Shown one piece after another: positions 45,897 to 59,900 of a stretch of DNA of 64,000 nt (positions are counted from its first letter, which is position 1; every line of letters begins with the position of its first letter). The translations under genes were made by a program, and so were the position numbers. This DNA is from Sphagnum compactum. Lineage: Eukaryota; Bryophyta; Sphagnopsida; Sphagnales. The notes under the pieces were generated by a model that worked only from the letters and a program-made list of their open reading frames with translations, did not search any database and was not told the DNA's origin. Where the stretch lies: positions 19,840,001 to 19,904,000 of the forward strand of contig OZ234494.1 in assembly GCA_965153455.1 (NCBI GenBank), written 5' to 3'.

Positions 45897-46439
45897 AAAA
45901 TAATCAGAGGATCTCGCACGCTGTAAGAAAAAATCCCAGAAGTCTAGATCAAGCTCGACTACAGCGCCGAAATGTTCACAAGAGATTTCTGTTGCGATTC
46001 CTCCAAGATCAAGAGAACGATTCCTCCAAAAACAAAACAGTGCGCGCCGAGAAGCTCAAGAGGGCAAGAGAAGTGACAACGATCGACAAAAGATGGGCTT
46101 CCTCTTTTACGAGTGGCAAGAGAACTTATAAAAGAACTCAGCATTTGTGGGAAAGACAAATTAAGCAGCTTCAGTCTGCGGTATGAGCTCCGCTTTCGCC
46201 AAGTGTCTTCTGACGTGTTCGGAGCTTTTATTGCTCATTGTTTCGGCCAATGCCATTGCGCCAGCGTCCACGTAGTTAAGCAGGTCAGTGACTAAGTCAC
46301 CCTGGGGGAGATCGTTTATTCAGGGCTGGACTTTATACGTGTCGAAATCTGTGGCAGTCTTGGATTGGCCGGATTTTTCTGAGTAGGTGGCTTGAGACCA
46401 GTGTCCTTTTGTCAATTTTGTGATGTACTCAAAGTGGCG

Positions 46440-46660
46440 ATGATCCACAGGGATTTAGCCAAATTTGGCTACAAGCTAAATATGAAAGTATACTTTTTAA
46501 AACATTCTTCTTTTCTTTGGCTACCTACTTGAACCATGTGTAGAAATCTGATGATTTTTCTTAAATTTTGGCTAGTTCTGGCTACTACAAATCTCCCAAA
46601 AAATCTACTTTAACATTTCTAAGTTTTAATTAGATTTTTGGCTATATAGCTATAGCCAGT
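46440..46660 (+). repeat. Dispersed repeat R5, copy d
   Basis: Reads TCAATTTTGTGATGTACTCA, then GATGATCCACAGGGATTTAG, CCAAATTTGGCTACAAGC and, 80 bp on, ACTTGAACCATGTGTAGAAA followed by TCTGATGATTTT. The TTTTGGCTA words that follow at 46568-46650 extend the element. Confidence 0.75.
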
Positions 46661-46789
46661 GAAAAAGGCTGATGAGACCCCAGTTTTTTTTGGTTTTCTA
46701 CCCAGTTGGGGCAGGGGTGTCCATCCCAAGGGAATACAGCAGTTTGCTCCAGAGGCCAACAAGAAGACAGCATCATAAGTCATTACTAG

Positions 46790-46810
46790 GTGTGTGTGTG
46801 TGTGTATGTG
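46790..46810 (+). repeat. (GT)n microsatellite
   Basis: A run of GT dinucleotides with a single GTAT interruption near the end. Confidence 0.9.
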
Positions 46811-48429
46811 TTATTTTAGGGAATATCTTCAAAGCACATTTTGGAGTGCATTTTGTCTCACCTTATTGCTTGAGTAGAATTTTTATTCTTAACTTTGTTC
46901 ATCATCATTTTTGGCTTAAGATTTTACAAAAGCTTGGGTACTTATTATGATTTACATTAATTAGTTTAATTGGTTGTTATGAATACCAAAACACAATTGT
47001 TTTCAAGGTTGTTTTCTTTTTTTTTTTCTTTTGCAATGAGCCACTTTAATTGGCCTATCACCATAAACATTCTAAACCCAAACACTCCCCACACCCAACA
47101 AAAAACAAATAAAAATGACATGTTTTCGCACTACTTTACATAAACATGTAAAACATATAAATGTAATTATTTTACAAATTTACACCAAATAGATTTACAT
47201 GGTTTTACATTTACACATATTGTGTTCTACATTTACACTTATTTGAATTGTAAATAAAATAGTGTAAATAAAATTATAGCATTTACACTTATTTGAATTG
47301 TAAATCCTAAACCATATACAAGCAAAACATTGGTCATTACCACCTAGCCAAGTTGTTGGCAATTTGTGTTATGGCTTGGCTTGGTGGTGGTAGTGAAACT
47401 ACTTGGTGAATTGTTGAATCCCCTTGGGACATGGTGCCAAGGGCTGGTGCTTATGCGCTAGGGGAAGGGATTGGGAAACAAAGGTGCATAATGTTTACCA
47501 ATGGTTGTTTTTGAATGGGTGGTAAATTTATCGTTATTTTAGAATGGGTGTTATAAGTTATGGTGTGTGAATAACTAGTGTGGCATGTGCCATTGGCCCA
47601 AATGTGAACATGATCATGTGTGAATAAGATGTTGACAATATATTAACCCATTCATGAAATTTTGATTTTAATTTAATTTTCATTAACAAATATTATCCAA
47701 AATGCAATATCTCCCACATCTTAGGTCTAAAATATATAAAGTTGTCTTAATAATATCCTATACATCAAAGGTTTTTTGAAAATATATTTTTTATTTTTTT
47801 GTATTTTCATTGCAAAATTGTTCAATATTAATTCTCACCCCAACTCATCAAAATAATTGTAAGAAATAAAGAAATTTGCATATTATTATTCATAAATTAT
47901 AAATCATTAAAAATGATTTTATGGCCAAAAGGGCCCTTAAACCAACCCTTTTTTTCCCCTAAAAATTTCTTGCTAGCTTTCGATAAGGAAAAAGGGATTG
48001 TAAAAGGTCTTTTCTGATATTTTAATTTTTTAGTTGTCCCAAACCCCTTTGACCCAACATGTGATAACTAGATCTTTCCCCTAGCTAGAAACCTCGTTGC
48101 CTTTAGTTGCCCCATTTCCTTTACCCACCTCATTAGAAATACAAAACTACTTATGTTGTGTTACCATTAATTGACAAAAGAGAATTCGTTTTTGCAAACC
48201 ACACATTATAAACATAAAGGATCACTTCCATTGCAATCTTATGGTCATTGGATTTGTTAACATTGATGACAGAAAAAGCAAATTCATCAAAAGAATTTTT
48301 ATTTTTTTCATTTTTGCTTGCACAATGCATGACATATTTCTTTCACAAAAATACATGTTGGGCATTTGAACTTTCAAGGTTTTTTGCAATATGTGTTCTT
48401 TGGTGACAAGGTTTAATGGCAATCTAAAG
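46811..48429. other. AT-rich intergenic DNA with a duplicated short palindromic word
   Basis: No gene seen. The segment 47036-47085 (CACTTTAATTGGCCTATCAC and following) matches 56230-56280. ATTTACACTTATTTGAATTG followed by TAAAT occurs twice, at about 47231 and 47280; its ends ATTTACA and TGTAAAT are complementary. Confidence 0.5.
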
Positions 48430-49180
48430 GTGCAAACACACACAAAGGACTCAATGGGATTACTTTACAAAAGGACTATCAATCCCTTGTAATTTTCATA
48501 TGAATTTTTTTTTGAATGAAATCTTTTGCAACTTGTTATTATAAAAATACATATAGTTGACCCAATAGATCACATGTTTTGTGTTAATCATTGTTGAATA
48601 AATATGAAATTTTCAAATTGTGTAATTTTTACCAAATTCTATGTTTCATTTCCAAAATTTATCATAATTTTGAATCATACCAAAATATGTTAATTAGTTT
48701 AGTCATTTGTTTCTTGTATCATAATCTACAACTTTGTTTTGTATGTCATGCACATTACACCCCATTTATATGTGGTAAAGGACTTTTGAAAATTAATTTT
48801 TTAAAAAATATTTTAAATTTCTAAAAATTTAAAATTTCATATTTTTTAAATTACGAGTGCTTTTTGAACTTAAGTAGTAAGTTACTATCATTTAGATTTT
48901 TTTACCGTCAAAGTTATGTTATTACAATAGTCCTTTACCTAGTCCTTTGTAAAATTAATCACAATCTAACGTAAAACCTATTCAAGTTCAAACATCCTTT
49001 TTTACAACCAAAACCCAAAATTAATTATATGAATTTTTAATTTTAATTTCTCAACATTCATATTAGTCATTTAACACAATTTGGAATGATAACATAATTT
49101 TAAAATGTAAAAGAAAAACATATGTAAAAAAGTTCATAGTTGTCACCACTATTAGACATGGTTTTTGGTTCCTATCTCTA
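48430..49180 (+). repeat. Dispersed repeat R2, copy b
   Basis: Collinear with 32276-33110 from ACACACACAAAGGACTCAAT to GACATGGTTTTTGG. It diverges right after that point and does not continue into kinase sequence. Confidence 0.8.
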
Positions 49181-49944
49181 TACCCGCCCCCCAAAGGGAA
49201 GTTAAAAAAAAAATTAGGGACCAAGGTACATTGTAATCAAGCTTAAATGAAATTTGTAAGCTTTGTGTTTGTTCAATGTTGCATTCTTTTATATGATTTA
49301 TTTTTCAATGATTAAATATTATTTTTGAAAAATGATTATCACCGAATCATTATGGTTTTGCATTGCATAAGTTGTTTAGCTTCAATGTTCAATGTGAATT
49401 ACAAGTACCATGGACCAAGGTACAACTTACATTTCTTGTTCTTGCATTGATCCAAGTTGTTATAGCCTATTTGAGGTGTTTATGTTGCAAAATCCCAATG
49501 GTGCAAGTTGTTGGCAATTGTTGTTGAACATGATATAATGTAGAACATTTTTCAATTTTTATCAACTTGCAAGCTAGTTGCAATTCTCCAAGACTCCACA
49601 TTGGTGGGCATTTTTCTTTTCTCCTTTTTCAAGTTGTGCACATGCATCTTTCATGTCCTTCCTAGAGAGTTCAATTAATATTCAATTCAGCCGATAGATA
49701 TGGCTCCATTACCACCACCAAATTTCAAGGTCTATTGTTAGCATTTCAATACTTAGTCCTAGTCCATCTCTATGTGCTTCAACTCCAAGTTTTTTCTACT
49801 TTGCTAACCATCGGTCCATTTCTATTTAATAGCTTTGATGCAAACCAATCACTAGCCAAGAAACCTTGAAAGTCTTATGAAAAGTCTAAAGTTTTTCAAG
49901 ATACTTGGGCAACATGATTTCCTTGGGCTTAATTTGTTTTAGAA
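49181..49944. other. Spacer between two R2 copies
   Basis: AT-rich sequence with no gene seen. It is the interval between two same-direction R2 copies. Confidence 0.45.
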
Positions 49945-50485
49945 CTAGGTGCAAATACACACAAAGAGCAAATAGGATTACTTCACAAAACAATTGTGAA
50001 TCCTTTTTAATTCTTTTTCACTTTTTCATATAAAAGTTTTTTTGAATGAAATATTTTTCAACTTGTTATAAAAACTACCCAATCGATCATATCTTTTGTG
50101 TTAATCATTGTTGAATATATAAGAACTTTTCAAAATGAGTAAATTTTGTTAAATTTTTCATTTCATCTTGAAAATTTATCATAATTTTGAATCATACCAA
50201 AATATGTTAACTACTTTAGGTTTTTATTTCTTATATCATACATTACAATTTTGTTTTGTATGTCATGCACATTACACCCCATTTACATGTGGTAAAAGAT
50301 TCTTGCATACTTTAAAAGCTGAAAAATTAAATTTAAGGATATTTTTAATATGAATTCCTCAACATTTATATTATTCATTTAGCACAACTTGGAATGATTA
50401 ACATAACTTTAAAATGTTAAAAAGTTGCTAGTTTTCACCACTATGTGACATGGTTTTTGGCTCTTAAATGCGTATTTGCACTTGT
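49945..50485 (+). repeat. Dispersed repeat R2, copy c
   Basis: Starts GTGCAAATACACACAAAGAG and ends CATGGTTTTTGGCTCTTAAA. It is shorter than copy a because of a deletion after TTAAAAGCTGAAAAATTAAA. Confidence 0.75.
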
Positions 50486-52595
50486 TTCATATGGTATAAT
50501 ATTTCAATGAGCTGTGTCACTTGTTCTACAATCGAGAAAAAAAAGATGTTATTGTCACCTAAATTGGATATTCTCCAAAAGCATGTTGGTTGTTGCATGA
50601 CAATTGTTGCCACAACTAATGTTGTCATTAGAGATTGGTTTTATAGTAAGGATGCATTTCATAATAAAAATGAAAGAATCTATACAAATAGAGGCATGAG
50701 TTAGTCCTTAACACGGTTCAAGTTAAAATTAATGGAAGTTCCAAAAACAATCAATTTTGTTTGCAAACATTTTTCATTTGTTAAGCCATGATTGATTCTA
50801 AGTGACAAAATTTTAAGTTTTTAATGATATGTACTTGTTAAATGTGAAGAACAACCTTAGGAAACATTGAATCAAAATAATAGTGGGTGGGAAATGGCAA
50901 AAACATTAAAATTATTGTGCAAGAATGTGCTTTCTTTATTTTGAACGCAAATGAGGTGACAATGATTAACAACCAATAGTGGATAAGTGCACATGTTTAT
51001 ATGATGAAAAATTGGGTTCACATTCCAATTTTACTAATGCTTGAATTGAAATGGGTGCAAAAGTTGGGAACATTATGGTTATAATTTTGTTTAATGTGGT
51101 TAAATTTGGTGGTTTAGTTGAAGAGCAATTCATTTCTCTATGGATATGTCTTGGTTGACATTTGTTTTGTGTTTCAAGGCCATAGTATAGGTGTTGTTTC
51201 TCAAATAAAAAAGAATAACGTTCTTTAGTTCATTGGTGTGCACAATGTGACACACTAAACTAATTTGGATGTCATTGTTTTGTTGAAATTATTTATAGTA
51301 TTTCACATTGGAACAATGTTGTAAGCATTATATGCATCTTTTGCTCACAACCCCAAAATTATTATTGAATATGTTGCACTAATATTGCATTTCATTCCTA
51401 CTTCTACATGAAATGCTAAATATATTTTGATTTTATTATGAAAATTTTCAAAATGCACTAGTATATTTAAAAATAAAATAGATCCAATATTTAATCTACT
51501 TTGTAGCTTGTGACATCTACTTGATTTTGATGAATATATATAGACCTACTTTAAACATTTGGTTTTTAAATATAATTGTAGCAAAGTCACATAATTAAAC
51601 ATTATAGTAAATAATATTTCTAAATTCAATATACGAAGCCTTACTTCATGGCCATTTTCCATTTATGTTGCAAGGTAATTTTCTAGTCTACTTTATCATG
51701 AGATACAATGGATTCAAAAATGGAAAATTTCTAGCTAATAACACTATATGTAACCAATAAAAATATGCTCGAAACATATATTTAGATATATATGCATGTA
51801 AATTGTAATCCACTAAATATTATGTAATCTATTAACAGATGAACCTATTTAACTAAATTCCTAAGATCACAATATATTGGGAATTTTTTATTTACAATTC
51901 ATGAATGTGAAAATCAATACTTTTTATTCATGTGAATACTTAAGTGTGGATTTGTAAAGCATGTTGAAAATATTTTTAAAAGAACATTAATACAAGATCT
52001 TATTAAACTAAAAAAAACATGTTAATGTCACATTTGACACATTCAGATATTTCTAATTTATTCAATGTTAAACTGTTTCACATACTTTCTAGCTTACAAA
52101 GTTGACATTTTCAATTTTTTGCATTGTTGAGATTACTTTTTGTAGAATACTTTTCCATGTGTGGGCTTAATAAGGAGTACTTTTTATCTTAGGTTGAGCA
52201 ACTGTGAATAAGCCCCTCAACCAAGTTGTTTTCTAGAATTATCACATGTGTAGATGGTTTTATATATGGTGTAAACCTGTGCCAAGGTCCCAAGGTTCAA
52301 CAATAAAGTTAGTACCGAGCCTATGAGTCTAGCACAATTGAAAAATTGCCTAATATATCATTCAAATTCAACAGAGCTAGTACTTGAAAAGCTCACTAAT
52401 GTTTGATAACTCAATGTTGGCAAGCTTCACATCAAGGATAAAATTACCATGTAGGACAAAAACCATCGACATGAAGATTCTTCAGGCAAGGATAAGAGAT
52501 CTCATGTCTCCAACCTTTTTTTTTTTAATTGGAATAATTTTGCCAAAAAACGAAATGAAAACTCAAAAATGCAAAAGTGAAGTGCTTTTCCAAAG
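50486..52595. other. AT-rich intergenic DNA, no gene seen
   Basis: Low-complexity AT-rich DNA with many stops in all frames. I recognise no transposon domain, RNA gene or conserved motif. Confidence 0.5.
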
Positions 52596-52599
52596 TGAG

Positions 52600-52740
52600 A
52601 GAAACAAGAAAAAAATAGCCAGATTTCTACATTTGGTTTTCAGTATGTAGGCAGAAAGGGGGATTCAAGATTTGTGCTTCATATCAAGTGTATAGCCAGA
52701 TTTGATAAGTAATCTTCCTAGATGATGATTGTCACTTTTT
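52600..52740 (-). repeat. Dispersed repeat R5, copy e
   Basis: On the minus strand: GTGACAATCATCATCTAGGA, AGATTACTTATCAAATCTGG, then ACTGAAAACCAAATGTAGAA and ATCTGGCTATTTT. It lies about 600 bp downstream of the germin-like gene. Confidence 0.75.
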
Positions 52741-53343
52741 CTACAGCTTCCAATGGATGTTTTCAGAAATATAGAGAATAAGCGACATAATATCTCCCAT
52801 TTCCTTTCCAAATTCGCCAAAAAATAAACACTGTTTATTAATTAAAAAATACTATTAATTTATGCATCCAGATTTTATACATGTAAAGTAATGTCCAAGC
52901 GAATTTAGGAATACATGAAAACACAATTGAGCACACCAAAAAAAAAAGAATTGTCCCATATAATAGATTTCAAAAATATCCTGGACCACACAAGAATCAA
53001 TTCCTATTAATATTGATATATGACTGAACTAGATATTAATCAGGATGTTTATAATACCACGGCAAAGTTAAATGTAAATCTGTCACCATATGGAACTCTA
53101 CTAAGTTCTGATCCTTGAACTACATCAAACCATGTAACTACATTATTTTAATCACACCTGCAAGGAGAATCTATTCAAATGATCTACATGGTTAAATTAA
53201 ATGATCAGGATCATGTCTAAAACACCACGCCAAAGCCAAAGTTGACTGTAAAAATCTGTGAGCACATGAAGCAACACCTAATTTCAGTTTGTACTCTTAA
53301 ACTAGACTCTTTGATGCAGAGCTTGGAATAATTTGCAGTCTAG

Positions 53344-54612
53344 TTAATTACCCCAGAATGGAGGGACAGAGGCTTCAAGTAAGTTAAGATCTGTGGCATT
53401 AGATATTCCCAGAGATGACTCCAGCACTGCAGCGGGGATGTTGCTCAACAGCAACTGGTTTGCTGCAACCAAGAATCCAGGAGATTGCGAATTCAGACTG
53501 TTGAAGCTGATTGCAGGTCCAGTACCCACGTTGATTTGGAAATGGAGAGTGCCCTTTGGGAAGATGTAGATGTCTCCCTGTTGCAAGGTTTCTGCGTATA
53601 GCACACCGTCGAAGCTAATGAAGCCTGTGTAAATGGAGCCTTGCACCACGAACAATGTCTCACTAGATAAGGGATGGGTATGGGGAGGAACAACTCCACC
53701 GATTCCGAAGTCCAGTCGGACATGGGAGATGCCGAGTGTGTTGAGAGCTGGGTACTGCAACACAGTTCCAAATGATGGGTAGGCATTTGTACCGGTGACA
53801 GAGACGTTCCCTGAAATTATACCAAATGCAGCAGGCAAAGAAAATTTAGTTCAGGAATATAAGAATCTTTGTTCTAGATGAGTGAAACTTTCCAACTCCT
53901 ACAAAGGAATAACTTAACAAGGATAATTCGCTCAAGAAGAAGGTATTAATTTGTGGAATAAAAATATATACTTTTTCTACGATGAACATAAGAAGGTACT
54001 CAGTCTATAAAGAAAGCTACGGCTGTTCCTATACCGTTCCTGCCAACCTGAGCTTTCTGGGTTTTCAGATTTTTCACATATTGCGTAACAGCCTTTCAAC
54101 TAATCGCGCATTCCCGAGGCAGCTTGGAGCGGTTATAGAAGTTTCACTACTCTTCAGACGTAGAGAAGGCTAATGGATGATGGTAAATGGAAATTCGAAA
54201 TGTGACTTGATACACGTTCTAGTGGTGAATCATTGAAGCCTGGAGCTGTAAGCAGAGTATTTTCCCAGTCGAGTCAGAACGCGATGAAACAAGTAACCTA
54301 CGAGCATGCAATTAAGATCTTTGACGATGAGACGACGTCCATTATGCCAAGTTCAAGGTTGAGGATCGAACCAGCCGTGCGGAAGTCCGTAAAGAGAAAG
54401 TCTTTGGACGTAACATTCGCGCGGTCCTTGCAAGGAAATCCGTTGACACGTGGAGCGCTGGGCGACAGATCTGCGACGCAGAAATCCTGCAATGGATCCG
54501 GATCCGCGGCTTGCACGATTACTGCACCAGCCACTAACGCCATGCATACAAATGCGACGATTGTCTGCCAAGCCTGGCGAGATCCTACACCAGAACGAAT
54601 GCTGTAAGTCAT
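53344..54612 (-). CDS. Germin-like protein, secreted cupin
   Basis: Two exons, 54612-54372 and 53810-53344, joined in phase (TAG/GNVSVTG) give 235 residues, the usual germin-like length. The start at 54612 gives MTYSIRSGVGSRQAW and a hydrophobic signal peptide (TIVAFVCMALVAGAVIVQA) before the mature ADPDPLQDFCVADLS. Cys in DFC and in FPC form the usual N-terminal pair. Cupin motif 1 is PPHTHPLSSETLFVVQGSIY with the two His and Glu metal ligands, and motif 2 is FPKGTLHFQINVG with the third His, so the Mn site is complete. Family members act in the cell wall as oxalate oxidase, superoxide dismutase or structural proteins; which applies here cannot be told. The upstream part and the 3' flank are duplicated farther right. 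Confidence 0.93.
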
Positions 54613-55180
54613 GATGGCTGCTTGAGTTATGAAAGTTGCAGTTGTAGAGCTTCGGGTGGAAAATTGGAACAGTTTGGTACGACTGAGTGTACCTATGTAC
54701 TGAACAGTGAACACTGTGGGTGTGAAGTTTGAACTTTGTTCTAACTTCTGCGTGATAAAACTGTGCCCAAACAAGCTGGATGAGAATGAGAGTACTAGAG
54801 CTGCAGGCTGTTAGGATGGAATACTGGTGGTGCTTGATTGTTGAAATGACCACTAATGTAACAGTTTTATACTAAACTTTGCGTGCGTTCCAAGAATCTG
54901 ACACAATTGTCACGAGTCCAGCTGAATTCAATCAGGTGCACCTTCCTTGTGGATGCAGGTATTCACGACAAGGGCGGTTGGCAGATCGTCAGTTCTGGGG
55001 AAATTCGAATGGGCAGTGAGATCCGAGAAGCTGCGAATATCTTGGAACCCACCAAGGATTCCTTGATGCGAATTTCTTAGCGTGGCTCTTCACTTGTGAA
55101 GTTCTTTCTGTTAGTTTGGGCTTACTGAAATCTGTCTAAGCGCGAAGAGTGGAGGCGATAAGAGCGTCGAAAACAAAAAT
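54613..55180. promoter_or_regulatory. Germin-like gene upstream region, duplicated at 60.6-61.3 kb
   Basis: The 5' flank of the minus-strand germin-like gene. It matches 60630-61300 in order, ending with GCGCGAAGAGTGGAGGCGAT here and GCGCGAAGAGCGGAGGCAAT there. The shared sequence shows that the duplication unit included the promoter. Confidence 0.6.
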
Positions 55181-56389
55181 TTCGTTTCAGATATCAACAA
55201 AAATTCTATTTCATATTTTATAGAAGGTCCCACGTAGGTGCGTCAGGCTCCTGTCGGCCAATCAGAAAGCATTCCCAGGTTATCATTTATGTTTCTAATT
55301 GACAGCACTCAAGATGTTTTAGTCAATTGACGGGAACTTCCGCGCATTCCCAACGCCAAAGTTCCACCATTGAAATAAAAAACCTTTAGTAGTTTATGCT
55401 GGCAAATGCGCTGCTCCCATTGACCTCCTGGAAATGCTATTCTACTGCCTTTCAGGCTAATTTGGGAGGCCCTCGGGAGCACGCCTTCACTTCCCCCTCT
55501 ACTACTAAAGGTGATTTGACCACATGGTCACCTTAGAAATTTCGTCGATATGTGAAACCTTGTTGTCTTTGTTGTTTTTTATTTTTTTGGGTGGAATGAC
55601 AATGCCAAAATAATTCCAAATTCACTTTAAGATAGGCTTGTCCGCACCCACTTGATGTTCTGATGTTGAAAAATCATAGATAGAGATTCGCCTAGTCAGA
55701 AGCTTTAATTCCTTTTCCGATTACTTTACAATATTTAGAGTGTGCCCCGACTTAGTCATTGGCCTCGTAACTTGTGACCATTGAGAGTTTTTCAAACCTC
55801 ATAGCCGTGGGGTTGGCTACCTCTAGACACCCACCGCTTTCCTTTCATGGATGATTACTGCTCAGACATTTTATCTGTGGTTGATAGGTGAAGGATGTCT
55901 GCTATTTCTGTTCTTGAACATGGCAATTCATCAAATTTTGCCTGGGCAAGCTAGTGAATCATGACAACATAGAGAACCATGACATTTTTCTTAAATCTTT
56001 CTTTCCCTCCGCCTTTTGTCTCCTTTCCTTGTGTTTCCCACTCTCTTTCCTGGAATAAAGTCTTGCACCTTCACATCCTACCAAGACAAAAATTATTCAC
56101 ATGTCAATTGACTGTGTCTGCAATCAGGTTTCTAATGTCTGCTACATAACATAGTGACATAGCATGATTCATATTAATTAGTTCACGTGTGATCATGCTG
56201 TATTTTTTTTTGGGGCGGGGGGGGGGGGAGAAGCGGCCATATTAATTGGCCCATCACCAATTTTTTTGGAACATTAGGCATCTCTTTAGACCCCAAGTTG
56301 CAAAATAGAAACAAATGTGCTCCCCCTATGGCCCACCTTTGTAGTTTGTATGCATGGAAATTGAACTTTGGGCAAAACCATGTGGAATA
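55181..56389. other. Intergenic region, G-rich tract near the right end
   Basis: No gene seen. A G-rich run (GGGGC followed by 12 G) lies at 56212-56229. The following AATTGGCCCATCACCA matches 47050 (see there). Confidence 0.45.
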
Positions 56390-56620
56390 AAACTGAGGTG
56401 CTATTGGGAATGTCTTGAGGAACAACTTGGGAACTTGGGGAAGCCTTCGGGAACCCCATGGGAACATGATGAGAACAAGAGAAAAAAAAACATAAAATCC
56501 TCACCCTCCAAAAAGAAAAAAACTAAACCCTTCGTGAGTGCATGCTGAGCCTCCTCATTGGGTACATGAAACTTTTGTTTCCAAAATTGTTTGGCCTGCC
56601 TAATGGCAGGGTCACAAACT
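56390..56620 (+). repeat. Dispersed repeat R4, copy b
   Basis: Matches 38690-38905: GTGCTATTGGGAATGTCTTG, repeated GGGAA words, a purine-rich patch and AAAAAAACTAAACCCTTCG. Confidence 0.65.
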
Positions 56621-56819
56621 GTGGGACACAGTCTTCCCAAGTGCTTGGCATTTGGAGCACTTACGTTACTTCGGAGTTGCTGCTCCAATTGGGCAGGCTT
56701 GGACCCTTTTGGCATTTACTGCACTGTATTCAATGCCTGCCTTGACTTTAGGGACACGCTTGTGGCCCTTGCTTGGTGGTTGTTCTTTTTGATATCTCAT
56801 TTCTCAGAAAGGGGTGTGG

Positions 56820-56905
56820 TGTTCTTTTTCTCCAATTTTGTGATCAATGTAGCCACAGTGACAATCATCCATAAGAAGATTTAGTCAAATTTGGACTTCA
56901 CACCA
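56820..56905 (+). repeat. Dispersed repeat R5, copy f (partial)
   Basis: TCTCCAATTTTGTGATCAAT, then GTGACAATCATCCATAAGAA and GATTTAGTCAAATTTGGACT. Only the left part of the module is present; the GAAAACCAAAT...TGGCGAT end is missing. Confidence 0.65.
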
Positions 56906-59900
56906 TGAAGTACATTATCAAGCATTTTCTATCAATTATCCATCCCTTATTGGTCTGTTAAAAAATGATTAAAAAAGCATGGGAAATACATGTGAAGTGG
57001 GTTTTCATAAATACATACATATAATACAACACATGGTTCGTTACCCTTAATTTAACCAAGATTAATATGAAGTTTATAATTTGGCCTTTCCTCATTCCTT
57101 AATTTATCTTTATGCAATTCCTTCACGTTAACATATTCTTCTTATGAGCCAATGTTCAACCAGATTTTGTCTTTTCTGCACATTAATCTCAACTGTTTGC
57201 TCAATACTGTTGTGAGTGGTATGTTATATATCTTTGGTCTTTTTTATGTTAATTTTTTTTGTGTTTGAAATTATTCTAGTTTTCATATATAACTTGTGAC
57301 ATGAGAACCTCACAACACATAAAAGCTTCATTGGGTAATTATGATCTACTTTTTTTCCAATTCAGTGTTTTTGCTATGAATATGACATATCATCTTTTAC
57401 CTTCTTCATTAAATGAGTTGAATTCATATGCAAATGTCCAAAACTTGCATTATGTTAAGTCCATTTTTTCATGTTTCCAAGATGCAATATTTATTTCTAG
57501 AAATATATAAGTTCCTGGAAGTACTGGTGTGTATTCAAAATTTGAAATTTGCTTATAAGTTCCAATTTTGAAACATTACACATTGGGAAATCTATATATT
57601 AATGAATTTAATTCTCACCTTGCTCCAAGGCCTTTAATAGACAATTTTCCAAATTATATCTTACTTAATATTTGAGTGTCTGAACCTTGTGAATGAAAAA
57701 TGCACTGTTTTCATCATCATGGGTCATTGCCACAATCAATATTTACTTGAACCCAATGTGAATGAGATTTATTTCTCTTTTCCAATTGTCACCCAAGTCC
57801 AAGGTGAAGAAACTTCCTCAGTGGAGGAGTGTTTTCTTTTCATTTTTTTGATATCAAAATTTTGGATAAATGTAAACCACAAAATAGCAAACTTGGAGGA
57901 ATTTACACTTGAAAAATAAATTCCAAAATTTTCCCAATTTCTTTGTGGAAAAATGGCAAAGTCTCACTTGGAACTTCCACTTGGTCTTTTCTGGACCAAA
58001 CTAACTCTTGGGTAAGGCGTGAAGATTCATGCACTTTTGGAAAGTATCATGTGAATTACACACCAGAGACAAGCGTCATAAAGTTTCTCAGTCACAACAG
58101 CTCTACAAAAACAGACTTTGGCAAGTTGAGGGCTTTCTTGCATTCCTTAAAAATAGCAAGGCTTGATTTTTGGTAGGAAAATTCATGCCTTGGGCAGCAA
58201 GAATGAGACCAAGCATGGCTATGAAGGGGAGTAGAGGCACGAAACCTATATTGAATATTGGGTCATTTCCACCTAGGAATATGGGTAGCCCTGTAGGACC
58301 AGCAGTGGCTGCACTAGTAGGTGGTAAAGGGTTGTAGCACGGCCTGTTCTAGAGCATAACCAGTGTTTCCCACCATTTACTCACAATACAAGTGAAACTG
58401 GCAGGTGGAACCAACAGCGAACTGCCAGTCGCACCTAGGAAAAAATCCTAAAATTGCCTGAACAGGACCCCAAAACCGGTTGCTGTTACAACACTAATTT
58501 AACACCAACTTGCCTGCCACATCAAAAGTTAGAATCCTGATCTGCTTCCAAATTATGGGAAATGAAACTGGAAGGAGCTCATTTTCACTTCGAGTGTGGG
58601 GGTATGCAAGTTCTGCCCTTGACCTAAATTTGACCTTCATTGGGTTGATGTAGTCCAATTATTGATATTTAAAAAATAGTGTGCACACAACATATTGTAA
58701 TGTTGTAGATAAGTTCAAGTACGCTACCTTTTTTAACCTTACCTACTCAAATTTGGAACAACGTTTTTGAGATAATTACAAGATTTTTTAACTGATCACC
58801 AATAAACAAGCACAAACCCATGGGAGAAATCTGTAATGGACATGTTCATTGTTGCAAAAAGTCATGGTATTCTAGACTTATTGTGATATAAGTCATACAT
58901 GTTAAGAACTTGTATCTTAGGTTGAAAGGAAAATGTAAGATATAGGACTAATTTCCTTTCAGTTCAAAATCTTAAACTCCTCAAATACAAGCTTGGTTGA
59001 AGCCTAAGTATGCACATATGATAACATATGAACCTTGAACACAAGAACTGACACATGGAAGGCAGTGATGTACATAAATTTTGACATGGGAGATGACACT
59101 GACATGAACATCCCATGGAAATTTGGAGCCTGTATCACATCAATTTGGACAAGCCTGATCTGAATCAAAGATATTTTGCTCCTGATGGTATTCAATTTTT
59201 AAATGGATGACACAGGAGTGTAGGAAAGATATTGTTATTTGGACCACTTGTCACTTGCCAACTAAAGGGACAATTATCCAAACAAATAGTGAACATTACC
59301 AGTTTGTTGACAAATATGTAATGTGTGGAGGAGAAGAAGCATGTAATAACTGGTGTTGGGGGGTTTATGACAAACCTATGGTTCTGAAAAATAATTGGAA
59401 TTGTCTCGGTCCCAGTTTGGAGAGTCAGTCAAGGTTCAGATCTCATTCTTAGTTCTTACTAACTTGGACTGGAACCAGCAGTTAACTACTGATTTTAGTT
59501 CCTTTAATTGTAGGAAAAAATATTTCCTAGTTCTGGTTACACATATGCATAGATAAATTCGGGAAATTTTGGTTCTGTGTCTGATTCTTTAAAGAATAAA
59601 ATTTGGTTCTGATTTTGGACTACTAAATCAGACCCGGTTCTTACCAACTGGAATGGCAACTGATGCTTCTTCTGCACCAAAGCAGGTACCTGCCCAACTC
59701 TGGTAATAACCATGTTGTGTGAGTTTTAGAACACATGAAGATGGCACATGCAACATGTCTTGTCCCACCATAACTTCAAAGGGAGCATGGATCTCCATGC
59801 AATTATTTGTAAAGTACCCCTGAGGGTACTGGGCCCCGGTTTTGCTAAAATTGAGGATAAAATGAGAGACCACGATGAAAACAGTAGACAGAGAAAAAAA

